DNA from: Henckelia pumila
Taxonomy: Eukaryota; Streptophyta; Magnoliopsida; Lamiales; Gesneriaceae
Direction: 5' to 3'
NCBI RefSeq assembly: GCF_033568475.1
Contig: NC_133122.1
Location: forward strand, 183,105,449-183,169,448
Length of the DNA: 64,000 nucleotides
Within the stretch, counting starts at the first letter, position 1; every line of letters begins with the position of its first letter. Shown piece by piece: positions 1 through 11,647 of the stretch. The position numbers and the translations under genes are program-made. The notes beneath the pieces were generated by a model that did not search any database, was not told where the DNA came from, and saw only the letters and a program-made list of their open reading frames with translations.

Positions 1-380
1 GCCGTGCGCGCGTGTGTTTGATCTATCGACTAGCATCTTGTCCCTTCACAAAACTTTCGGTGCCCTAAAAGACCCAATCTTATAATCCAAGTTTAGAACT
101 AATAAGGAAGCTATAGCCTTCCATTAATATGAGACAAGCATTTTCCCATTATCTCATATTATTCTATTTCATTCAATTTCCAACAATACTTTATGGTTAC
201 ATGGTTACATGAAGTATGCATTATTAGGATTTATATATTAATGTATTCCCTTTTACTGGTACTGTAACATACTCTAGCAAAAGATATAATAATTTAAAAC
301 AATTATTCATGTATGTATTAAGAGAATTTGAAACTAATATTGATCATGTTTGTTATAAGATGATCTTTTTTCCCCAAAAG

Positions 381-577
381 AAAACCAGTTATAAGACATC
401 AAATATATACTGTGAGGCGGGCCTGACAACCAGAGGCTTCATATGTTATCAAGTAAATCTCACTCTTTTATTCACATATTCAGCAAGACAGATAATCTCA
501 AGCTAGCTTAGAGTTCACATATGAAGCCTCTGATTGTAAGGCCTCGCAGTATATATTTGATGTCTTATAACTGGTTT
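381..577. repeat. Inverted repeat, about 60-bp arms, hairpin-forming
   Basis: The segment 381-446 (from AAAACCAGTTATAAGACATC to GGCTTCATATG) recurs as its reverse complement at about 518-577, with few mismatches and a loop of about 70 nt. The arms include a conserved GAGGC/GCCTC stretch. This is either a foldback (MITE-like) element or the duplication type that can produce small-RNA hairpins. No target duplication was identified, so the class is open. Confidence 0.75.
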
Positions 578-662
578 TCCTTGTGATGAAATTGCTTTGT
601 GACAAGGTCATATGCTTCAATAATCATGGCCTACATAGCGGGAGTGATCGACCATCAAAAAA

Positions 663-866
663 GTTTACTGAGAAAAATATAAGCTACAGAAATTTTTGTG
701 GGAATGTGAGTTTATGAAGTGCATAGTTGTAAAAATCAATTTATACATGTGTATTTTTGTGGGAAAACGAGTTTACTGAGAAAAATATAAGCTAAAAAAA
801 TTTGTGGGAAAGCGAGTTTGTGAAGTGCATAGTTGTAACAAATCAATTTATACATGTGTATTTTTT
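663..866. repeat. Two-copy tandem repeat, period 108 bp
   Basis: GTTTACTGAGAAAAATATAA occurs at 663 and again at 771. Both copies continue through similar GTGGGAA, GAAGTGCATAGTTGTAA and TTTATACATGTGTATTTTT blocks with small indels. No gene is associated. Confidence 0.8.
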
Positions 867-1918
867 AATTATTTTTAGGAATAAAACATGTGTATTTTAA
901 ATTTGCTACGTGTTACACTTATTATATATCTTAAATACATACATCGCATGTGCTTCATCCACAATATTCATGCAACAATTCTCTGTAACTTGTAAATCAT
1001 TTAAATGGTTATATTTATCATTTTTAAACCTGCACGGGCCCAGACCTACCATATTAAATTTGAGGCAGGAGCGTCAGGCCCTAAAATATTGGGGCACCAA
1101 ATTTTATTTTTTTTACTAATATAGTATAATATAATTAATCCATGAACTCATCTCATAAAAAAATTATAATTAATGAGAGATAGTTTATGATAAAAACTAT
1201 TCAATTATCTTTTAATTATCTCAGTTATAAACATTCAGCAATAATCAATAATCAATCCAAAATATCTCTTTCTCATAGTTTTCGCCAAAAAACAAATCCT
1301 TCATTATTTTATAATGATCAAGTTTCACTATCACTTTATTTTTATCTATCAATCCGTTTTAGGATATTTTCCAACATTTGGTTGCATAATTTTTGTGATC
1401 CATCTAAAATCGCATTTTTCAAAAAGAGGTTTTTTTTTTTCAAGCTGAAGTTGCTTGAAACTTATCTCCGATCAACTATGTTATAAGAAAGACTAAATAA
1501 CGTGGTTATGTTATTGATAAAAAAAAAAGTGATTGAGAATGCTGATTATACAAGCTTAATCAATAATTACGCTTCCAAACTACGAGGCGAGCAATATTCA
1601 ATCGACTATGTACTGGTTCAAAACATGTTCATATTTTTCTTGGATGGTCTTGGCTTTATTAATTAGTAATTTCTTATGAAATATTATTTTAGATTATATA
1701 TTTTGTCCATATTTTATTTCTAGAAATCAGGTTATTTAACTATACTATCATATTTATCGATGAAAAATATATGAAAATTACGCTTTAAGGACACCAATTT
1801 TTTGTGCTCGCCTCAGACTTAAAAAACTCATGTCCGGCACTGAACATGCACATGCCAAGAAGAAAATTCAGTTTCAAACAAAGAACTAGATCTGGATCAT
1901 ACCCATAAACTTATCTTT

Positions 1919-3672
1919 ATGCGTGCGAACAAATTTACAGTTCTCTGTTTGAAACTGATGGGACTTAGGTTTCCCATTCCCGAGATGATCTTATCCTTGT
2001 GTCAATATTTCTGTATATGCCCGAGCCAACTGACCCCTAACTCTTTTAGCTCTATCTTATCCCTAGGAGTCTTGTTTTGTTTTTTCCGGGTTCCTTTAGA
2101 TGTTGGGAATTTTACCAAATTCCTTCAAATCAAGAAGACAGTCCCGGGTCGATTTTATATTTCTATCCGACCCGAGTACAAATTTTTAAAGAGAAAACCG
2201 AGCTCTCACAAGGGCTGGAACAATAGATTCTTCTTTGTTCGTCCTGAGCCCGAGCAGCCTTGGAGGTGTTGATCCAACTGGGCAATGAACTTTACTTCCC
2301 CTGATTTTTCTACTCAACCCAGCCATAATTTCACCAACTTCCTTGCCACCTTATCTGAAAAAACCTTTCACATCGAAAGTCTAATCAAGGAAGACCTGCT
2401 TTGCAAATATGTCTTTTGTAGGAAAGGGATAGAGGTCCAGGGTGACTTAGGTAGGAACACTTAACTTTTCATTCACCTATTTATTTTATTTTCTCGTGCA
2501 CTCATATTAACCTTTTCCTTTTTTCTTTATTTATAGACGAAAGAATAATCGAGGCTGAAATGACTGCTGACTTCCGAGCCGTAGCCAAGAGATTGAAGCA
2601 GAAGAAACCCGAGGCGTCTGCGGAATCTGCCACTGAATCTGACCAGCAGATTCCCGACCAGCAATCCAAAAAGACTTCTAAAAAAGTCCGAGGAGATGAA
2701 ACCCCGAGCAATACTGAGCCCCTTCCTCAAGCCAACATCGCTGCTCCCGGCAAGGGGAAGGAAAAAGTTTACATTGATCTCGGGTCCCTTCCTGAGCATA
2801 TGGAGCGAGGTGATCCCGACCACCCCTACAGTCCGGGAGTCTCCTTCTTTGCCCGACCAGACCAGCCCGGGAGTCTGAATATTTTGCAGCACATGGTCTC
2901 TACAGAAGACCTAGAGATAGTCCGGGCAGTTCCGGACAAAGAGGCTGAGGAATCTCTAGCCTTGACCCTCATGCAGGTAATCTCTTGTTATTTGTAAACT
3001 TTTGTTTGTTTGTTTTTTATTTTTCTTTTCCTTGTAACCAATATTTTATATTTTTCTTTCTAGGCTGTGGTTTGGGCGGGGGAGATTACTGCTCGATCTT
3101 ATAAGGCCCGAACTGACCACTTTCTGAACCAAGATGCTTTGGTGAAACGGATAGCCGCTTTGACCGGGCAAATCCGAGATCTTAAAGATGCTCATGGTCA
3201 GGAAGTCCATGATATGAGGTCGGACATAGAGACTGCTCAGGATGGATGGGATGCGGCTAAGGAGCGCATCAAGGAGTTGGAGGATACTCTTATGGCTAAG
3301 GATCAAGAGTTCGAGGCTGGATGGGCCAAGAAGAAGACCGACTTCCTCACTTCTTCTGATTTTGCCGACCTGTGCACTGAGAAGAACGTGGACTTTTTTG
3401 AAGACGGCTTCAAGGGGTGCCTAGCTCAGATCCGAGCTGAGGGTTATTCTGAAGCCGAGCATCCTTTCTCCTCCCTCGACTCTGCCAAGGCTTTGGATGA
3501 CTTGCCTGACGAGGAAAAGAGGTCGGAGCCAGAAGGGCCCGGGCAGGAAGTGAAGAAACCAAGCAAGACGAAGATGCTGCTTCTTAGTCTTTTTCTCTCT
3601 TATTGTAAAAAAAACAATGTCCCAAACAAGTTCCACTTTAAGACCATGTGCGGTCTTCTTTTTGGTTTCTAA
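1919..3672 (+). pseudogene. Antisense coding region of the Tat-type element (transposase-like aORF)
   Basis: Three open stretches lie on the strand opposite gag-pol (about 1919-2272, 2560-2997 and 3067-3672). The first contains a GWNNRFFFVRPEPE-type stretch, resembling the N-terminal domain annotated as 'putative gypsy-type transposase' in plant antisense ORFs. The third is charged and probably coiled-coil (LTGQIRDLKDAHGQEV, ERIKELEDTL). Retand-type elements are known to carry such an antisense ORF between pol and the 3' LTR, often with introns. This copy is a fossil. No function is claimed for it here. Confidence 0.6.
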
Positions 3673-3743
3673 TTTGTTCCGTATTATTTGTTAATTATGA
3701 ATGGATGACCCATGTTGGGTGCATGAATTGTTTAAAATTTTTC

Positions 3744-4662
3744 CAAGTATAATATTGATTCCCGAGCTGGAAATTTAACAAAATTTTGTCAAGTATAATA
3801 TTGATTCCCGAGTTGGGAATTTAACAAAATTTTGTCAAGTATAATATTGATTCCCAAGCTGGGAATTTAACAAAATTTTGTCAAGTATAATATTGATTCC
3901 CGAGCTGGGAATTTAACAAAATTTTGTCAAGTATAATATTGATTCCCGAGCTGGGAATTTAACAAAATTTTTTCAAGTATAATATTGATTCCCGAGCTGG
4001 GAATTTAACAAAATTTTGTCAAGTATAATATTGATTCCCGAGCTGAAAATTTAACAAAATTTTTTAAGTATAATATTGATTCCCGAGCTGGAAATTTAAC
4101 AAAATTTTTTAAGTATAATATTGATTTCCGAGCTGGAAATTTAACAAAATTTTGTCAAGTATAATATTTATTCCCGAGCTGGGAATTTAACAAAATTTTG
4201 TCAAGTATAATATTGATTCCCGAGCTGGGAATTTAACAAAAATTTTTCAAGTATAATATTGATTCACGAGCTGGAAATTTAAAAAACTTTTGTCAAGTAT
4301 AATATTGATTCCCGAGCTGGGAATTTTACAAAATTTTGTCAAGTATAATATTGATTCTCGAGCTGGAAATTTAACAAAATTTTGTCAAGTATAATATTGA
4401 TTCCCGAGCTGGAAATTTAACAAAATTTTGTAAGTATAATATTGATTCCCGAGCTGGAAATTTAACAAAATTTTGTCAAGTATAATATTGATTCCCGAGC
4501 TGTGAATTTAACAAAATTTTGTCAAGTATAATATTGATTCCCGAGCTGTGAATTTAACAAAATTTTGTCAAGTATAATACTGATTCCCGAGCTGGAAATT
4601 TAACAAAATTTTGTCAAGTATAATATTGATTCCCGAGCTGGGAATTTAACAAAATTTTGGTG
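3744..4662. repeat. Tandem array, 46-bp unit, about 20 copies
   Basis: The unit contains CAAGTATAATATTGATTCCC, then GAGCTGGGAATTTAACAAAA and TTTTG. It repeats every 45-46 bp about 20 times with scattered single-base differences. The array lies between pol and the antisense region of the Tat-type element, where this lineage is known to carry variable tandem repeats that can seed satellite DNA. Confidence 0.95.
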
Positions 4663-4679
4663 TGAAATGCCGGCCATAA

Positions 4680-4967
4680 GTTGTGTGGTAAATGCTGAGC
4701 TGGTCGGGCTTTAATTTGACCACGAATGGCGTGGTGAGTGCCGAGCTGGTCGGACTTTAATTTGACCACGAATGGCGTGGTGAGTGCCGAGCTGGTCGGG
4801 CTTTAATTTTGACCACGAATGGCGTGGTGAGTGCCGAGCTGGTCGGGCTTTAATTTGACCATGAATGGCGTGGTGAGTGCCGAGCTAGTCGGGCTTTAAT
4901 TTGACCACGAATGGCGTGGTGAGTGCCGAGCTGGTCGGGCTTTAATTTTGACCACGAATGGCGTGGT
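4680..4967. repeat. Tandem array, 46-47-bp unit, about 6 copies
   Basis: The unit contains GAGCTGGTCGGGCTTTAATT, then TGACCACGAATGGCGTGGTG and AGTGCC. It is repeated about six times, some copies having one extra T. Its sequence differs from the neighbouring array but the period is the same, and both share a GAGCTGG core. It sits directly against the pol side of the element. Confidence 0.93.
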
Positions 4968-5334
4968 GTTTGACAAAAATATGTCGTTTTCTCATAAGTA
5001 GTTTCCAACATAAATCTCAAAAATTAAGAAATAACAAAAGGACTATTACTACTATCAAATTTAAAAACAAGAATAACAAAATAACTCACAACCCATTACT
5101 CCTAAGAGGTCGAGTAATTCCCCAAATCTGGTCGAGACTCTAAGAGTAATACTTCTTCAAGTGTTGAGCATTCCATGGCCTTTTCCGTCTCTTTCCTTGG
5201 GCGTCTTCCAAATAATAAGCGGTCACTCCTGCCTTCCCTATCACCTTGAAGGGTCCTTCATACTTTGCATCCATCTTCCCTCTCTCTCCATGGTGTTGAA
5301 TTTTTCCCATAACCAAGTCTCCCTCTTGAAAAGT

Positions 5335-8300
5335 TCAGGGATAAACCTTTTTGTTATAGTCTCGGGTCATTCTCTTACGATAAGCTATTAGCCTGAGCGA
5401 TGCTCTAGCTCGACTTTCTTCCACTAGATCCAAGTCCATTGCTCTTAGCTCATTGTTGTTAGGGCCGTAGGCTATTATCCGAGCACTTTCTTGTCCAATC
5501 TCGGCAGGAAGGACTGCCTCAGTCCCGTACACCATATTGTAGGGTGTCTCATTCGTTCCTGACCTTGTTGTGGTTCGGTAAGACCATAAGACAGATGGAA
5601 GTTCATCCACCCATTTTCCCCTTGCTGAATCTAACCTGGTCTTAAGTGTTTGCACAATAGTTCTGTTAGTAACCTTCACTTGTCCATTCCCTTGAGGATA
5701 GACAACAGATGTAAAAATTTGTTCAATTTTCATCTGTTTACACCAAGCTTGGACCTTAGAGCCACAGAATTGTCTTCCATTGTTCGATATGAGCCTGCGC
5801 GGTATTCCAAACCGACAAACAATATTTTTTCACAAGAAATTTAGCACTTCCTTTTCTGTGATTTTTGCCAAGGGTTCAGCCTCGACCCACTTTGAAAAGT
5901 AATCGACAGCTACTAACAAAAATTTTCTCTGACCCGTACTAACTGGGAATGGTCCAACAATGTCCATTCCCCATTGATCGAAAGGACAGGCGGCTACTAC
6001 TGCCCTCATAAACTCCGCGGGCTTCCATTGTAAGTTAGCATGCCTCCGGCAATTATAACATGAGTTGACAAGGGGAGATGCGTCCTTCTTCATGGTGGGC
6101 CAGAAAAACCCGGCCAGCAGAGCCTTCCGAGCTAAGGCTATACTACCCAAGTGATTTCCACAACAACCTTCATGTATTTTTTGTAGGACATAATTAGCCT
6201 CGTACGGGCCAAGATACTTGAGAAGAGGTTGGGAGAATGACCTCTTGAAAAGTATTCTATCAACCATCACAAAACGTAAGGCTCTTCTTTTAATTTCCCG
6301 AGCCTTCTTACTGTCGTTCGGGAGCTCATTCTTGGTCAGGTATTTGTGTATGTCATATCTCCATATCCTTCTAGTACGTCCGCTATTATGTCATCTAGGC
6401 TTTCAAGTTGAGATACCATCTCTTTTCCCTTCAATCTGGGATCGGATGGTTCTCCAACGGAACTTGCAAGACAGGCCAAGTGATCTGCCTTTGTATTTTC
6501 AGTTCTCGGGATCAATTCCATAGCGAGTTTGGTAAAATCTTCCTTGGCTTTGTCCAATGCTTGGGCATATTTTATCATATTTTCATTCTTGGTTTCAAAC
6601 TTCCCCTTACTCTGTTGTATGGCCAATTGTGAATCCGAATAAAGGGTAGCTTTGGATATACCGAGATTCCGAGCAGCCTTTAGTCCGAGCAAGAGTGCTT
6701 TATATTCTTCTTCATTATTAGATCTCGAAAATCCGACCTTATTGAGATGTTGGTTTCCTCATCCCAAGGTGATAATATCACAATCCCGATCCCGCTCCCT
6801 GTTTGACAAGATGATCCATCTACAAATATCTTCCACTGGTCTTCTTGTTCTAACTGGACAGTCTCTGCTAAGAAATCAGCTAGGGCTTGAGCTTTGATAG
6901 CAGTTCGGGGCTCAAACTTTATGTCATACTCACTTAACTCTGTAATCCACTTGATCAATCTTCCCGATGCATCTGGGTTGGCCGCAATTTTTCCCAAGGC
7001 GCTGTTGGTAAGAACAGTGATTGGATGAGAGAGGAAATAGGGCCTTAGCTTTCTGGTTGTAGTGACGAGGGCCAGAGCTAAATTTTCTTGTGTCATGTAG
7101 TTAAGCTCTGCTCCTTTCAAGGCATGACTGACAAAATAGACAGGTAGATGATTCACCCCATCCTTCCTGACTAGGATCGAGCTAGCATCTCGGGGTGTGA
7201 CAGCTAGATACACAAAGAGCTCTTCTCCCTGTACTGGTTTGTTCAACACGGGTAGCTTTTTTAGATATGTTTTCAACTCTTGAAAAGGTTTTTCGCTTTG
7301 TTCATCCCACTCAAAGTTTTTAGTTTTTCTAAGTTCTTTGAAGAAAATAAAGCTTTTGTCCCCCGATCTTGAGATGAACCGCGCCAGTGCGGCAATCCTT
7401 CCTGACAGCCGTTGGACTTCCTGAATGTTCTTGGGTGACTCCATAGAGATAATGGCCTGATTTTTTTCCGGGTTAGCTTCAATTCCTCTCCTGGTGACCA
7501 TGTACCCCAGAAATTTCCCGGTTTGAACACCAAATGTACACTTGCTCGGATTTAACTTTAGTCGATAATCACGCAATGTCTGGAATGTTTGAGTCAGGTC
7601 GGTAATGATTTGTTTAGCTGTTCGGGTCTTGACCAGAATGTCATCCACGTACACTTCAATATTTTTGTCTATCTGTTGTTTGAACACTTTGTCCATTAAT
7701 CTTTGATAAGTGGCCCCAGCATTCTTGAGCCCAAAGGGCATAACTACGTAGCAATAAGTCCCTGTGGAAGTGACAAAACTCACTTTATTTTGATCTTCCT
7801 TGGCTAAGGGGATTTGATGATACCCCTGATAGGCGTCCAGGAAGCACAACAACTCGTGCCCGGATGTAGAATCTACCAGCTGGTCTATTCGGGGCAAGGG
7901 ATGAAAATCCTTTGAACATGCTTTGTTCAGATCACGAAAATCCACGCACATTCGCCACTTGCCCGAAGACTTGGGTACCAGTACTATATTTGATAACCAG
8001 GTCGGAAAATATACTTCTTGAATGTGTCCGGCTTTCAAAAGTTCCTCAACTTGTCCTTGAATCACAACATCTTTTTCAGGCCCGAAGTGTCTTTTCTTTT
8101 GAATAATGGGGAGATAGTCCCGTATAACATTTAGCCTATGCTCCATTACTTCTCTCCGTACTCCCAAGAGATCAGATACGGACCATGCGAAGGCGTATTT
8201 GTTCTCCATCAGACATTGTATTAATTGCTCTTTAAGAGAGGCTTCTAGTGTCCGAGCCACCTTGACCGACCCGGTCGGAGGGCAAATCAAAAATTCTTCG

Positions 8301-10246
8301 CACTCTTCTTCGGCAGTAAGAGGGGTATATTCTTCCAACAAATTTACTTGTTCCCGACCTAAAGACCCGAGTCGATCATCATGATTAATTTTGACTGCTT
8401 TTTGTTCTATCCGTACCTCTTCTACGTAGCACTTTCGAGAAATCTTCTGATCTCCTTGAACCTCGCCCACTTCATTACCCACAGGAAATTTGATCTTTTG
8501 ATATAGTGCTGAAGCCACGGCCATGAATGTAGTCATGGCTGGTCTTCCCAAGATAACGTTGTATGCTGATGGTGCATCCACGATAATAAAGCTGACAATC
8601 CGTGTTTTACTAGTACGGTCCTTGCCCAAAGTGAGTGGCAAATTGATCAATACAGTAGGTCGGATGGCATGACCTGTGAACCCGAACAAGGACGTCACCA
8701 CTGGTTCTACTTTATATTCTCCCAAATCCATCTGATTTATTGTCTCTTGGAATAGTACATTGATCGAGCTCCCGAAATCCACAAAAATCCGGGCCACATC
8801 GTAATTGGCAACTAGAGCTCGAATAAACAGTGCGTCATTATGAGTAGTATCTGACAAGCCTTTAAGATCACCCGGGCCAAAGGAAAGGGTCGGGCCTGTC
8901 CTAACCACCTGGTCGGCTATCTCTATGTTGCTCAATTTTCGACTGTTTGTCTTCCTTGCCCTATTTGAATCTCCATCAGTCGGTCCCCCAGATATCATGT
9001 TGATGACTCCTTTTGTGGGAGGGGGTGGTCCTTGGTTATTCCCAGGTTGATTTTGATTCGGGCGCTGGAAATTTCCCTGTGGCGGCCCAGGTCGGGGTCT
9101 TGATGCATAATGATCGGGGCCTTCGTGACTCCTCTTATTCGAGGGGTATCCTCCTTTTTGTCGTGCCAACCTATCCTTCATCCCTGGCTCCTGTTGAATT
9201 ATTCTCTCAATCTCTTGCTCCAGCTGACGACAATCATTAGTATTGTGCCCATACTCATTGTGAAAGTCACAATACTTATCAGATTTTGGTCTGCGGGGCC
9301 CCTGCTCACTCCATGGAGGTCTCTGTAGAAGTCTCTTTTCTTCACATATTCGCATGGCCTGAGTTTTATCCATCCTTAAAGGGGTGAAGGATGTGAATTG
9401 CCCTAGGATTTCGGGTCGGGGAGATGGCCCCATCTTCCGTGATATGTTAGGGATCCTGGTGCTCTTCGGGCTGGGTGGTCTGTCCATCCCACTATTTAAC
9501 CGAAAAACTTGTATCTCCTCTAAATTCACATATTTTTCGGCCCGAGCAAGCAGTTCATCGTATGTAGACGACGGTTTTTTGATCAAGGATTTAAGAAAAT
9601 CCCCTGTAGTAAGTCCTTGGGTGAAGGTGCTGATGAGCAGATCAGTAGTAGCAGTAGGTACTTCAAGGGCCAGAGCACTAAATCGACGAATATATACTCG
9701 CAAATCTTCTTGACCTTGCTGTTTGATAGCGAAAAGGCTGAGAGTAGTGGTGGGATGCTTTTTACTACTAGCAAAATGGTGTAGGAAAGCCTTGCTGAAA
9801 TCCTTGAAATCCTTGATATCCCCTGGGCGTAATAGGTTGAACCATTGTTGAGCTGGTCCTATCAAAGTATTGAGGAAGACCCGACACTTGATAGGGTCGG
9901 AATATTTGTGCAACAATGCAGCATTCTCGAAATGAGATAGGTGCTCTTCCAGATCCCCTTTTCCATCATATTCCCCAACGTGAGGGAACTTAAAGTTTTT
10001 AGGGAGTTCAGACTCCAGTATCTCGGCGGAAAAGGGAATATTCCGGACTGGCGTGGCTAGATATCCGAACTGCTTCTTCTTCAAGAGCTCCATCTCTTCT
10101 TTCAATTTCTTGATCTCCTCCAATTGCCCGTTCTGATCTGGTGGTGGGGGAGGGGGATTAGCTCCCGCCCTTGCAGCCATAGCCCTTTCAACAGCGGCAG
10201 CAACTAGTTGTTCTATTTGTGCGTTTACTCTATTCAATCCAGCCAT
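5335..10246 (-). pseudogene. gag-pol region of the Tat-type element
   Basis: The longest open stretch (6680-10246, 1188 codons) runs gag, protease, reverse transcriptase, RNase H. The gag core has GEYDGKGDLEEHLSHFENAA and AQQWFNLL. A CDFHNEYGHNTNDC zinc-knuckle-like motif follows. The reverse transcriptase shows KWRMCVDFRDLNKAC, VMPFGLKNAGATYQ and VYVDDILVKT. Further along the strand come a second RNase H-like part (DSQLAIQQSKG, about 6336-6692), the integrase zinc-binding and core parts (HEGCCGNHLG, CYNCRRHA, DIVGPFP, about 5830-6270) and the integrase end (about 5335-5733). Two RNase H-like stretches fit the dual RNase H known in Tat elements. The region is broken, with several breaks, and is unlikely to be active. 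Confidence 0.9.
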
Positions 10247-10266
10247 CTCAACTCTTTCTTTTCAAA

Positions 10267-10284
10267 TTCCCACAGACGGCGCCA
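10267..10284 (-). other. Primer binding site of the Tat-type element
   Basis: On the minus strand this reads TGGCGCCGTCTGTGGGAA, directly inside the LTR. A TGGCGCC start complements a CCA-ended tRNA, and this form is common in Tat elements. A near-identical site occurs in the second element at 15561. Confidence 0.75.
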
Positions 10285-10286
10285 AT

Positions 10287-10852
10287 TGATGATGTCGAAA
10301 TTTTTCTCCGGGTTTGGTCTGGTAGAGCGAATCTCCAAATCCTCCACAAAGCGGGTCGGGTCGGGCAAGAGGGAGTTCTGCACAGACAGAAGCTAAATTA
10401 GGGGGCGCCGAAGGTGTTTCGGCGTGACCCATTTGATGCCTAAGTCAGTGCTCAAAAGTGAAAGAGCTTGACAAAAATTAATAACAAGAAAATATGTGTG
10501 CGTGAGTGTGTGAACAAGAAGTGAATATAAGATATGAATCCATAAATCATGAACCATACTTGTATTTATAGGCGCTTGGAGGGGTAGGTTACCTTATCAA
10601 GGTAGAACAGGTGTTAGAATAGGACTCTACTCGGGTAGGAGCCTTGATCAAGTAGGACTCTAACATCAACTTAAAGATAATATCAAATCTTTGATTCATA
10701 AGATATTGTCCTTATTTGTTGCAAATCTTCATGTGTCCGAGAGTACTGGAAGGTTCCAGATATTGGGCTCTTCCTGGGCTCGGGTCGGGCTCCAACCATA
10801 CCAGTTGGGCCTCAAGCCCATGAATTTATGATTATGATTATATTCCTTAACA
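10287..10852 (-). repeat. 5' LTR of the Tat-type element
   Basis: On the minus strand the segment begins TGTTAAGGAATATAATC and ends CGACATCA, a TG...CA form of about 560 bp placed immediately before the primer binding site. It contains a TATA-like TATAAATACAAG stretch (minus strand) near 10560-10570. A second copy was not seen in the window. Confidence 0.75.
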
Positions 10853-11647
10853 GGGCAATTTCAGACTGGGACTTTCATAAAATAAGATTAAATGGGCTTC
10901 AAAGTATATTTTCAAAAATATGGACTATTGGGCTCGGGTCGGGTTAGACTCGTATATTTTTTAGAGACATCAAAATCTATAAATATTCATTTATCATATG
11001 CGTGTGTGCGTCGTCTGCTGGTATGTAATTAGACTTTCTTGCGGTACCCAGTACCTCCCCTCCATAGATTTTCTGGATCAAATTGTAATGATACCAACTG
11101 CCGACTAATAAATTCTGCTTGGGCTTCATCTCCACCATTCACATTATTTAGTTTTAAATAATGGGTTCATATATCCAACATTAAATTTTCTATGTACAAC
11201 AGCAACGTGTTCTTGGACAAATCCACACAATGATGTACTCGGATCCAACCCAAACATCTCTCCATTTTAGAAGAGGTTTACACCTCGAAGATACGACCTT
11301 TAGGATAAGTCTACATATATATAATGACAAACTCGGATCGAACCCAAACATCTCCCCATAAAAGAAGAGGTTTACAATTACACCATGAAGATAGATTGCA
11401 TATAACCTTAAACTTCAGGGATTTCAAAATCTGTTTTCCAGACAGTTCGCATTTTGAGGTGACAACGCAATTATACATTATTACTTGCTAGCCGGAGACA
11501 GGACACAATTTGGAAGATTAATACATTAACGAGATGAATATGATAATATATTAACTCATGAATCGCAAAGGCCAAAACATTTGTTTCCAACACATAATAC
11601 AAGATTACACAGAATCCAAAGGAATGACACCACAAAAAAATGATCGA
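10853..11647. other. Intergenic, with a two-copy 94-bp repeat
   Basis: No gene is seen. ACTCGGATC(C/G)AACCCAAACA followed by GAAGAGGTTTACA occurs at about 11237 and again at 11331, so a segment of about 60 bp is repeated with period 94. The right part is the 3' flank of the membrane-protein gene. Confidence 0.6.

Larger units (their letters stand above)
1..1918. other. Gene-free AT-rich stretch with small repeats
   Basis: I see no supported gene. ORFs here are short and have no recognisable motifs. The stretch holds a hairpin-forming inverted repeat (381-577) and a two-copy tandem repeat (663-866). The remainder is AT-rich. The left limit of the Tat-type element described next probably falls near the end of this stretch, but no clean boundary is visible. 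Confidence 0.6.
1919..10852 (-). mobile_element. Ty3/Gypsy LTR element, Tat lineage (Retand-like), broken
   Basis: The element reads right to left: 5' LTR (about 10287-10852), primer binding site, gag-pol (10246 down to about 5335), two tandem arrays (about 4970 to 3744), and a coding region on the opposite strand (1919-3672). A gene antisense to gag-pol near the 3' end, and tandem repeats in the 3' untranslated region, are known features of Tat/Ogre/Retand elements. A matching 3' LTR was not found in the window, so the left limit is approximate. The element is broken, with several breaks in its coding part. Only one LTR is present, so insertion age cannot be judged from LTR divergence. Confidence 0.85.

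Noticed and set aside
3744-4662. Possible CRISPR-like array (regular 46-bp spacing)
   Set aside because: There are no variable spacers: the whole unit repeats. The sequence is a plant retroelement tandem array.
4958-5143. 61-codon plus-strand ORF at the end of the 46-bp array
   Set aside because: It starts in the repeat, has no motif, and lies between the array and the end of pol.
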